A DNA stretch of 64,000 nt, taken from the NCBI RefSeq assembly GCF_964106895.1, contig NC_133577.1, positions 100,185,223-100,249,222 on the forward strand. The letters run 5' to 3'. Shown here piece after piece: positions 35,601-47,200 of the stretch. Numbering within the stretch: position 1 is the stretch's first letter; each line of letters opens with the position of its first letter. Under the pieces are notes generated by a model that saw only the letters and a program-made list of their open reading frames with translations, searched no databases and had not been told where the DNA came from. A program made the position numbers and the translations under genes. Origin of the DNA: Numenius arquata (Eukaryota; Chordata; Aves; Charadriiformes; Scolopacidae).

Positions 35601-37749
35601 GGTGGAGGCAGCATAAAATGCCTTGCTGAATAATTGATCACCACCCCTCCAGGCTACGTCCATGGATGAATGCATATGCCAGTTAGGATGACTGTGTCCC
35701 CGGTTAATGCTCTTAATTGACAAACACTTGATCTGAATTAAAATAGTATCTTTAAGCACATCTTATTTATGTCAGAAGGGTTTTCATATTTAACAATTTT
35801 TCTTTTTTGTGTGTTTTTCTGATTAAATGCAGTCACCTTTTGGCCTTTTTATTGTATGGACATTCAGATATTAATGTATTTTTAAAAAACAGTGGTGTAA
35901 ATCTTGATCACACCAAATCAATGGGAAACATTCTGTTCACCTTCCCACTGTACTTTTTCATCTAATGTGTGTTGCTACCAACGAGCTATAATTCCCCCAT
36001 TTTCTTAATAGGAGTTAGGGAACAAAATAAAAGCCAATGTATCAGGTCCCTGTATCTCATCCACAAAGGCAACATGAAGCATTAAAGGCTCAGAGGGCCA
36101 GACAACAGGATTGCTGAAGTCAGTAAATGGCAGAGGTTTCCCATCTTTAAGCCCATTCTACAGATTTCTTGGCCCTTCACAAGAATCACAGGAGGATAAG
36201 AAATTTTACCCAAAAATAGCCCTGATTCCCAAACATTAAAATTTTTAATGTTGCTGATGTTATACATATTGTTATACATATTGTCTTCTGCAATCTACTT
36301 CAGACTCTGGAAGAAGGGAAAAAAAGAAAAGGAAAATTAAAAAAAGAAAACCTAAAGAATTAGAAGAGGTGGAAAAAAGGCAGCATTAGTACCAAATGGT
36401 GCCACTGTACATGAGCTCTCCTCTCAGCTTTCTGCTTCATCCCACCTTCCTCAGTGTTGCTTCTCCTGAAATGCATGGGGCCTGGCTCTTAGAGGCCCTA
36501 GGCCATTCTCTTGTCTCTTCGCCTTTGGGAAGATTAATGGCTATTTGAAGGCAGCTGCCTGGATTTTCTCCCCATGTGACTGTTCACATGGTCACCTCCA
36601 AACATGGTCATATTTGTTTTACATTTGCTATGATAAGCTGATTTACTATTTCCTATGTAAATTGTTTAAGATGATCTCATAAGTCCAAAGTTAACCTGAA
36701 TTGTAAAAGGAGATAAAATCAAATCTCATCCTTATTAATTTTATTTTTCAGTCTTTTTCAAGGCATTTTTACTTTTCTTTTGGGTGAGAAGCCGGTACAA
36801 ATTATATACAGGTGTGTCTACACACATCATGCATACTGCATGGAACCCTCTACATTACAGGAATATTAATTGGCATATAAGGTCCAAGGTGAAGCTTTTG
36901 AACGTTAGAAAGTGGCAAGTTCAAGATCCTCTTATTACTCCTTTTTCATCTGTATTCTGCACTGAACCAGACAGAGATCCCATGGAGGAACACTACGTGC
37001 TGATACTGCATAATGAACTTTGCGCAGGGGACCAAGTCAAGGTCGTATAGTCAGCTGGCATCTTCTGATTTTTGGGTAGCTGACTTTGCTACCCACAGAA
37101 CTTTCTTCTTAAGTAGCTTCCATGCTTCTTTTTTACAGAAAAAAATCTCCAGTTTATTTTAAAGAAGGAGGTACAACCGCGTCATGTGTGTCCCAGGCTA
37201 TGGACAGATGCCCTTTTCCAGATCCAGCTGTGCTGGGGTGAAGAGTTATCCTCCCTGCAGTTCATAGTCACCCACCCCTTCTCCAGGAAAAAAATCTGTG
37301 CCCTGGTACCCACCAGCCGCTTCTGAGGTCGGAATGAAATCACTCCGGGTTAAACAGGGTGAGCAGGAGGCTTCGCTCACGTGCCTCATTCAGACTGAAA
37401 TCATTAGGGGAAAGTCATGGGGAGTCCCAGGGTGGGAGTTCATAACTCTCTCAGCAGACCCTAAGGAATGGTACCCAAGAACTGGTGCCTCCCGCCAGAG
37501 GAGGTTCTGAGTGTGCCAGTGCGCTGTTTGCAGGGAGGCATTTGCAGAGTGCTCTTCTGCCTACACCTGAGCAGCCCAAACAGGAGACGGACATTTGGCA
37601 TTTTTTTATAGTTTTATAGTTCTCTAAAGCTGCATGGATGTTTCTGTGACAGAGGAAAGGCATTTCCCCTGGAAAATATCACAAACTTTATATAAACTGT
37701 GCAGCTTCTCAAATAAAGAGAATGATTTTTCAAGGCAAGAAAGGACAAA
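32629..37749. other. Gene-free stretch with candidate regulatory segment
   Basis: Mixed composition and short chance ORFs only. The 35490-35790 segment is dense in homeodomain-, FOX- and bHLH-like motifs and looks like conserved regulatory DNA (unverified). A tandem GTTATACATATT doublet lies at about 36258-36283. Confidence 0.35.
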
Positions 37750-37860
37750 GCCCTGAGCAACCTAGCCTGACTTCAAAGCTGACCCTGCTTTGCGCGGGAG
37801 ATTGGACTAGGGACCTCCTGAGATCCCTTCCAACCTGAATTATCCTGTGATCCTTTGATT
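37750..37860 (+). mobile_element. CR1 3'-end fragment
   Basis: About 110 bp in sense orientation: TGACCCTGCTTTGCGCGGGA, GATTGGACTAGGGACCTCCT and GATCCCTTCCAACCTGAATT followed by a degenerate ATCCTGTGATCCTTTG tail. Shorter and more diverged than the other CR1 copies. Confidence 0.82.
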
Positions 37861-40691
37861 TTTTGAAGCGAAAAATAACCAGCTACAGGTTTGCTGCCGC
37901 TAGTGCTATAAACCGAATGCAAATAATTAGCACTTTGGACAGTTGTTGGGAGGGTTCCCATGACAGCTGAGACAATGGGATGCCTGGCTGCCCCCAGAAG
38001 GATGGTTTCCACTCTGCCAGTCTTTCTGCTTTCTTGTTACTGCTCCCATGGCCCCACAGTTTGTTGGATCCCCTGGCCGAGCTGGCAGAAAGCTAGTTTA
38101 GTGAGCTGACCTGGCTCCAGAGGGAAGAAAATGGGAAAAGGTGGGGCCACATGGCCAGGATTAACCCTGGGAAAGCAGGGCCTAAGCTTCTCACATCAGC
38201 AAGCTGTGAGATAGTACAGTTTTATTCTTGTAAGTTAATGTGGATGTGTCTAATCACTGTCTGGGTCAATTCTCCCACTGTCGTGTTTAATTATTTAATA
38301 TAGAGCCTGATCCTTCAGGACTGCAGCCCCATGATGTAGGCTGGTCTCTGTGCCTCTGTCTTGCAATGTATGTTTAGACTGTGAGTGCCAGGAAACAAGT
38401 CCTATATCTGTGAAGTACCACTTATGTGTCTGCTGTTAAATAAGTGATAATCTGCAAAGAGCTTTTCGCTTCCCAGTAAGTTGCCTGTTTGGAGGCTTTT
38501 CTGTCTTTTGATCGTAGGTCAGATTCACGTCCTTCTTGACGTTAGGACAATTTCTTTTTTGAGTGATTGTCAGTGCAACCTTATTGCTCGGGTTACCTAT
38601 TTTTACATGGCTGACTTGTGATGTGCGCAATGAAGCCTGACTCGCCACAGCCTAGAAAGAACGGTCCAGCTCTCTCCTCCTTGCCTCTGGTTACAGGCTC
38701 CCGCTGCTTCCAGTCAAACAGCTGTGGGCTGAGCCGGACTAGCTCACGGATCAGAGCAGAGAAAATGAACTCTGCAGAAAACCCAGCAGAGCGGTTACTG
38801 TCAGCCTGGCAAGTTGAGCCGGCCCCCACCATGCCCTGCTCTGCCCATATAGCAGCCAAGGCAGGGGGGAGGCAGGGATGGAGCCCTGGGCAGAAATGGA
38901 GAGCGCTCCCCGGGGGTGCAGCCTACAATTAGCGTGTATAAAGTGATCTTCAAACTGCAATATCAGTCACCTTTTGCTCTTCAGAAGCACTTGCATTTAA
39001 ATTTTTCTTAGGCGATTTTACACTGGCACTTCCAGGAGAAATTCCCCATGAGGCTGCAGAATCAGTAAAAGACACCCAACCATATTTATTTTTTTCCCTT
39101 GAACAAATGTAGCAGAAAAGAGTGGTTATTTTAAAATTATTATTTCTTCTGCCATAGAACAAGAGCAAGCTGGAGAATATTTTATACTTCATCAGTTAAA
39201 TATTTACAATAGTAAAGCAAAGTGATGGTTTTCTTTTTAGCTTTCGGCAACAAATGCAAAACTGCAATGATTAGCTTTACGTGAAGTCAGTGTGAAAGAA
39301 CAACAGTATTTTTAAGAAGCTGTCAGCGGCTTATCTCACAGCTGGCACCTATTAATACAGTGAGTAATTTCTGCAAACCCAGATAGGCTCCAAAATTAAC
39401 ACTATCCATTAAGAAAGACCATGGAGTGCTATAATTATGTCAGAATACTTTGGCTGGCAATAAACAAATCATTCTTATTCACATCCATTAACACAGGTTT
39501 CTAACCAGAAAAGCTGTAAATTTATTCATTTTTAATACAACTTAATCCATACATAGTTTAGCATCATCAAGAAAAATAACAGTTTTTCTATTATTTCCAC
39601 ATCAGCAATTTTTGTGGGAACTAGCCAGTTTGACATTGCACTTTTTTTCCTAGTAATGTTCCCATGTTAATGTGTGCTTTCACCCAGCTTCTCAGACTGC
39701 TCAGAAGTGACACAATTACTTCAGACTCAGCAGTGCAGCAATAAATTACAAATTGTCCTCTAGCTTGTTTTTGCACACCCACGGAAAACTTCTTCCCTGC
39801 GGTTGATCTCAAAAGACTTGAGATTCCATCTGCTTATTTTATTTCCCAGGTGGAAAGGAAAGGGAAAAAAAACCCCAAACAAGATAAAACTGAAGAGTCT
39901 GCATCCATTTAAACCTGTTCAAAATCCAGAGTGAATGCTTGGATTTAAGCAGAGTCACTGAAGATTTACAGTGACAGGCAGACAAGAGCTCCAAATCTTA
40001 GTCCCAGGCTGAGTTAGGAACACATGTAAATAACCTGGAAGCGGGTTTAAAGAAGAAAGAACTTGTCCCCACTGTTTATTTCTGTGTAAACATGCAATGC
40101 TATCTTGAAATAAAGTCTGCGAATCAGTCCAGGCAGTAAATTTGACCCTGTTAACTACCAAAAGACGGTTCCTCAGCTGGGGCACCGGAGGAATATTGAA
40201 TACTAAGCTCCAGTGCTTGGCTGCTAGTTAAGTGGGAGGCCAGGCTGGAGTAAAGGAGAATATTGCCATGATTCTGGGGATTTAAGTGTTGCAAGAGCAG
40301 CCTCAAAAAAAAGAACAAAAAAACCAAAAAAGCTCTAAGAACTGATCTAACAGCTCATTTTCTAAAAGCACCAAGAGGCTACTACAATTGCGAGTTACTG
40401 GACACATAAAAGCTAGTAGCAACAGCTTTTTCTGAAAACATAATTTAATCTTTCTGTGGGGACCTCAATGCAAACATTTGCAGAGGTTACTGGTATCCTG
40501 GAGTAATGTATCTTGAGCTTTCCAGCTGAATTCCCCAATACAGCAATGCAGTTATCCTAATACAGCTGAAAAACATGGTGTGTCTCTAGTTTTTACAAAT
40601 GTTCTGACTCTTCCCATCTCTATTTGATTTCAAACACAAAGAAAGTGACTGAGCAGTCACATTTGCCTGTGCTAAATACTTCAAATGCAAT

Positions 40692-40731
40692 AAAAAAACA
40701 AAAAAAAAAAAAAAAAAAACAAACAAAAAAA
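40692..40731 (+). repeat. A-rich simple repeat
   Basis: A-runs interrupted by single Cs (AAAAAAAC, then about 19 As, then CAAACAAAAAAA). No associated retroelement body recognised. Confidence 0.85.
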
Positions 40732-41968
40732 CCCAGCTATCACATAGTTGTTACCATCTGTATAATGTTCAGGTTTTTTTCTTAAAATGAATATGTATCT
40801 AATAAAGCAACCAAGCAGCTGATAGTTTTTCCAAGAAAATAAAAAAACCCTGTGCTGACTGACTTTGTATATGACATTTCTTGACTTTTGGAAGGCTCCT
40901 GGTATCAGGATATGACCCCTCTTCCTCGCCAATTAAAAATGAAATAAAACAGCAGACAATAAAAGAGAAATTTCACCCAGATCATCTCCTGGAACTGACT
41001 GTCTCTTTCTTTTTAACTCCCTGGCTTTCCCACTGTCCAGGTACAGCTGCAGCACACTCATATTATCACTGATGTTCCTGCTGTTCATCTTTGTATGGGT
41101 AACATTAGCTTTACAATACTCCCCATCTTTGATAGCACTGGAAACAGACATTTCAAGGTTGTTTCTGAACTTGGAGGTTTTGTATAGCAACACCATTCAT
41201 CAGCACATCTAAGACACTATGATTGGACTGGCCAGAAATAATTCTTCCGAGCTTTTTTACTGAGGACTTCAAACTGAAGTGGCAGCATGCTGTGAGAGAT
41301 CATCCTGACTATGCCTACTACGCCAACCTTTTCCACACCTTCTGAACATCAGAGGAAGCTTATATAATCTGTAATATCATCACCATAGGTGACTATTTCT
41401 TTTTGGTCGCATTTCCGGAGCTTGAATGTACTGTTAGGAACACAGAGTACCGGCATGTTTGCGGTATGCGTCTTCTTACAGAGATCTGAGTGAATGGTTC
41501 AATACTCAAAACTTCTTTGCTTTGTACACATCAAAGTTCAAGATCCTTTCAAACTGATAGTAGGATGCATCACCCAGGACATGGATTTCATAGGATGCGT
41601 CTCCTATGCATTGGATATGGCACTTTTTGTGACAATTTACAGATAAAATGTTTCGATTCATTTTTAACTTAAAAATTAAAACAAAAAAAACCCCAACAAA
41701 ACAACAGTCACTTTAGAAGTTTGTCATTTGCCAGTCTCTTATCCCCCATCTCTGTGCAATAATGTGAAAACACCGGAGCATTCAAACTTTCCATCGGTTA
41801 AAGCCCCTGAAATTTCACACGTAGGCTTCAGCTGGAGGACATAGATTGACAGTATGTTACTAACGACTGCTATAGAAACTGCTGTAGGCAATAAGCAGGT
41901 GCAGATCTATACCTCGATGTATAACACTGGAGATAACAAAGCCAGGCGTCATCCTTCCTCACTCCCTG

Positions 41969-42120
41969 ATTTGCATGATTCGGTTTAATTGGGCAAAATC
42001 AGTCGGGGACTCCGGCCTCATCTGTTAATAGCTCTCCCTGACAGCGCGCACAATTACCGCCCAGTCCCCAATGTCAGTCTTGTAAAGGATCTCTGTGCCT
42101 GACTGCTAGTCAATTAATGA
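41969..42120. promoter_or_regulatory. Candidate enhancer-like conserved element
   Basis: Contains a perfect octamer ATTTGCAT (41969-41976), a CGGTTTAATTGGG stretch and TCAATTAATGATCAGG (ends about 42125), followed further by TTTGCATTGCC-like sequence. Few homopolymers and no simple repeats. This combination resembles vertebrate developmental enhancers bound by POU/homeodomain factors. It is a compositional judgement; conservation was not tested. Confidence 0.3.
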
Positions 42121-45100
42121 TCAGGCTTATAAGGTTTCTTTGGCTGGTGTTAGTTCCCCCAGTGATGCAAAGCAGCTGTAGACCTGGCCTAGCTTATGGC
42201 TATATTTTGTTTGCTTTGCATTGCCATGTAGCAGCACAAAGCAACTAGTGCCTACTGATGAATCTGTCTCTAAACTTCAGGTAACGTTTTCAGCTGAGCC
42301 AAGATGCTTCATATTTATCTTTAATTTATAGCAGATAGTATGCTCCTGTTCTTGTGTCTTCTTATTGGGTTTCTTCCTGGGTTTTCTTGTTAAATGTTCG
42401 TATGTAAAAACCTTTTAAAGGAATTCTCAGCCAAAGATCAATGTTAAATTGGAGTCAATACTGAGAAGGCATATCACTAATATAACTGAAAGCACTCCCA
42501 GAAAAGATACGAACTATATCTAATGATGGCTACTTGCATCAAAATCTAGATCCCTTTTTCACTGATTTGGTCGTATCTGCTACTAATGAACTGAATGTCA
42601 GGTCCTGAATGGACACTACGAAAGAGACTAAAAGTCAATACATATTCTTGCATAGACATCTGCTAGCTATTTTACTTTTGCAAGATGATATCACAAATGT
42701 AAGAATGCTTTAAATTATAAAATGAATATCTGTTTTATTTCTATATATTTTATCCTTTGATCTGTGGATTACAACACATGTTAAGAGATACAAATCTGCT
42801 GTACATTCAGGCACAGAGGAAAAACTCTTAGATTGCATTAGTCTTTTTTTATTGGTGTTGATAAAGCAGGCTGTTTGCTGTCAGTTACAAAGCATTTAGT
42901 TACCCAGCCCTATATTCAGATGAGCAATTAGTCATGCGTATCAAGGTAATCTGATGGTTGAAGACTTCTGTATGTCCATCCCATGTCCCAGCCAAGCCAA
43001 CTAAAAAATCCCAGTGGTTGGTCTGCTACCAGCATGATAAATTGAACTACAAAACATGTCATATTACTCTTTGAAGCTGTATCATCCTTTGACTGCTACA
43101 GCGTCTAAAATGAAAATTGGAAGGATGATACTTACTGTGGTACCCAACCAATTCTATAGCTTCAAAGATAATAGATTAAGTAGATTTTTTTTGGAAGATT
43201 AGCCTATCAAAAATGCTAGCATTAATGAAAATAATACCCCTCTACCCTACAATAGGCTTTCTTCCAGGTCTAGTCTGCCTGCCTTCTTCCTCAAATCTAA
43301 GAAGAAAGTTTCAAACACCAAGAATTCCATATTGCAAATGCCATTTAAATCATTTATTACCAATGCTATTTTGAAGGCTTGTTTTTGAAGCATCCCACAT
43401 TTTCCCTGCCTTGTAAGAGTGTTACAATGCCCTTTATTCTTTTAGACTAATCCAAAGTGCTCGCTCAATATACTTGAGTGTTCTACGCCGTCAGAATGAT
43501 ATCTTATCCTGGCAAATGTCCAGCTGGTATTTCATTTACATTTAAACAATAGAAACCATGATTATTTTGAACCCCCGTCACTGAATTCTCATCATATATA
43601 CCCAAGTTTGTACCCGAGTGCAAACACACGACCTTCCCACAACACTCTTTGAAATTAAGGGATAGTTAGCTTTTGGACATGCCATCAAATTATAAACTGT
43701 AACCTATCTTAAAGCTACAAGTTGAATAAAGCTCAGTTTGGCAGACCAGAGAGATTATGATTCATGCTTTAATTTTATCTGTCAGGTGTTCTTGCAGTGC
43801 TATTCTGGCTAGTGTCCCAGGCAAACTCCTAAGAAGACAGAACACAGCTCTTAGAGTATGTGCACTTTTCAGACTTTGAAGCTCTACAGCCTCTCTTGTA
43901 TTTGACCTCCTGAGGTTACCAAACGAACACAAAGTCAATCAATCATTTCCTGCCACTGTCTTGTTGAGGTGCTTTTTTCCCTATGTCTACTATACAGTTT
44001 GTTATCTTCTAGTTACACAGGGACAGATTCTTATCTGGAGTTAAGTGTACAGGTCAAACAGCTTGCATAAAGGTATGTTGGTTATCCCAAGCACAGTATC
44101 TAGCTCATTTTACTGCATGTTAATGAGAGATGTTGCTAAAGAGTTTCTGCTACATGTCTCCCTTTCTAACTTTGAAACAGCTTTTTTTCAACAAATAAAT
44201 CCAATTATAGAATTTTTTTTTTCTTTTAAAGAATTGAACTACAGATAGAACTACAGAATTTGTTTGAAATCTTCTTACATGTGCAGCTAACAAATGTTCT
44301 GTTGTTACTATACAAGCTAGGAACTCACATTATTAATTACTTTATCTGCTTAAGTACTTCCCCAAGGATAAGGGAAATGGTAAAGCCTTTACTGTATGTT
44401 CTAGTAGTATCATAAAAAAAGACATTTAACACTTCATTCTTAGCAATATTTATCAATGTTTATATGAAAAGGGTAGCAGTTAAATAGACTTAGTGAGGAC
44501 AAATTTGGATATTAAAGTTGTCTAGAATGCTACAGAATTTGCAATTAATTAAAAATAGAAGCTTCTAGATAGTCTTTTCATAAATCTTGTCTTCAGGAAA
44601 ATGTAATTCATCTCCGAACCATCTAATTTAGTAGAGTACGTGTAAAGATTTTATTCTTCTGGGAGAGGTATATTAAGGCACTGTATGCCCTTATGTATTT
44701 TGCAAGTGGTAACTAACAAACTGAGGCAGAGATCTGTGGGTAGGTTTGAAAGCATAAATCAGGAGCTGTCACGCAAAGCCGACTTAAAGCTTGTGCTTAC
44801 ACTGCCTTGATCCCAGGGTTTCTTTGAAGATTTCTTTGTACGGCTGCACAAGAGCATTCTGAGGGTTAGTGAAATGTACGTGATGGCTACGGATGATGAT
44901 AACTCCAATTCAGAATTAAGTAGCAAAATTTGTCATTTTCCAAACAACTCCCTCGTGTGTAACTACCTTTCCTTTTCCTTTTTAGCAGCCAGAGAGTGGC
45001 AGTTTAGCTTGAGAGCAGCGCTTTTGCATCAGCGGTGTGTCTTTGCAGCCTTAGCCCTTCAGCCTCCCCAGTCATTTGCAGGCGAGAGACTGGTGAGACC

Positions 45101-46904
45101 CTGCCGTGCAGCTGCTTCGGAAAGAAGTTGCCTGACCTCAATGTTCAGCTTCCAGTGATGGTGATCTGTGACAATCATCTTGATAATTGCAATTTTTTTT
45201 TTTTCCAGGGCGCTATTTTTTTTAAGGTTTAAATTATCGTAAAGATTAGATAGTCTTTTATTTGAACAGTTCTTCTTGAAGCCTGTACAATTTGGAGAGT
45301 CTTCTACTTGAGCAATTACCTAACGGGAGGAATCAACACCGATCCATGTTGACTGACAGGTTCCTATGGGAGATTTCGGCTTCTCCCAGCCCCAGACCAC
45401 CTGTCAGTGCGATGGGCTCACGGCAGACAGTGCTCTGAACCTACAGGCAAAGCCTGAGGGTACACTCCACGTTAATTAGAGAACTTCGTTACTCTTTCTC
45501 TCTCTCATTTATGTATTTATTTATTTTGGGGAAAAAAAAGCACCGTAAAGAACTCCTCTACCAAATATTGAGTCTCTACACAGTCCAGCCCAGCACTTGG
45601 CAGAGACACAAGCCCAGCCAAGAGGACATGAAGGGAGATGGAGGGGCGGCAAGATGCAGTGCGTGGTTATTCAGGGATGCTGGCACTGCAATAACCTGAG
45701 CACAGCGACAAGGAAATTGTCTTCTCCTCAGGGGAGAGGCTTCCTTGCCTGGCCTTGATTCTGAACCCACACAGTGATGTGTTCTATTAGCTGGATCTGA
45801 TCCCTGTGCTTTTTTTGTTCCTTTTTGTTGTTTAGGTACTATATTTTTATGTTCATTTAATTAAAAGGAGGGGGGGAAAAAAGGAAAAATGGAAAGCATA
45901 ACACTGGGGCTGGAGGCAGAGGATGCTGACGTGGATTATGTCATGAAGGATATAATCTTTTGCCAAACTGAGACAAAGCTAGTGATTCCAAGCCAAAAAA
46001 AATTTGTGAGATCTCTTACCAGCGCTCCTGCATGCTGCACCTTTATTACATCCATCTTTCTCTCCCTTATCTAGAATGGCATGGAAATTGGGAAAAGGGG
46101 ACTTCAGAGGTTTCTCATGGAGATCTCTTACTTCAGAGTATTGAAAATGTAGTGAGCTGATATGGAATACTTTTAAGACAAATTTGCAAATGTTTTGAAT
46201 ATTTATGTACCCATGTCTCTGTGTGTGTGTATATATAGCTATAAGCAGTGAAATATGCTTTTTATTGTACATAGAGAAGGCATTCTTCTTAAGGATTCAT
46301 CATCTTTGTATGGTTTTTTTCTGACAGAAGGTCATTCATTCCCTACTCCTATTACATCTGAAAAAAGCAGTACATCTGCAATATCCTTTTTTCATCCTGA
46401 TGCCACAGTGCTACACATCCACCCTTTCCCCTTTGTTTGTCAGAGATAATGCCTGTAAGTCAAATTCTGATCTCAAAGTAAACCTGGAGGAATTTATAAA
46501 AGAGATTTACAGTGAGGGGGGAAAAAAAAAAGGCACTTTTGATCCAAAGGTGGCTTATGGCACTTGTGAATCCAGCCGTTGCAGTAGGTGTTTGCGTGCT
46601 GACTGACACGGCGTTGGAGTACTGAACTGAAGCTGGAACTTGCTTAGGGGCTTTAGTTCCAGTATTTCATTTTTTTGCTCTGACAGCTTTTAAAAAATGC
46701 CTTGTCGGACCAGGAAGCTATGTGACTTTCAGCCATATCCCCTAATCAGATTCAGAATGCTTTAAATATTGCTGTAGAGTGTGAAATCTCCTCTGGGCTG
46801 CTGTTCTTCCTTTAGCACTATTTCCTCTGGAAGCCTGCCACCTGCACGACACAAAAATAGGAAACTCAACCTCTGGCCAGATTTTAATGCTTTAAAACAA
46901 CTCC

Positions 46905-47200
46905 TAAAAGAGAGAGCGTCAGTGAAGGTGAAAAGCAAGCAAGAGAGGAGTGAACATGACAGAAATCGGAGGATGAAGCAGGGAGAATGAGCAGTACAAA
47001 AGAAGAACTAGAAAGATACATCTCAGATGTAAAGAGAGGGAGGAAAACTAAACAGGAGGCAGGATGAAGGACCACAGAAAGAGAACCAAGAAAAGGGGGG
47101 AAAAAGTAACGAGGATGATAACAACGACAGAGGGGGAAAGAGGGAGCAAAGTAGGAGGGATAAAGGCAGATGATGAAATCGAGGAGCAGACCTGAACAGA
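46905..47200 (+). repeat. Purine-rich (GA) low-complexity tract
   Basis: About four fifths of bases on the plus strand are A or G over roughly 240-300 bp, without a fixed repeat unit. Low-complexity, strand-asymmetric sequence. Confidence 0.7.

Noticed and set aside
42190..42300. C/D-box snoRNA-like TGATGAA ... CTGA pair
   Set aside because: Spacing is too short, there is no terminal stem, and no host intron is established.
46379..46388. ATATCCTTTT as a U12-type 5' splice site
   Set aside because: An exact U12-like donor string, but in a region with no exon and no matching acceptor; a chance match is expected in 64 kb.
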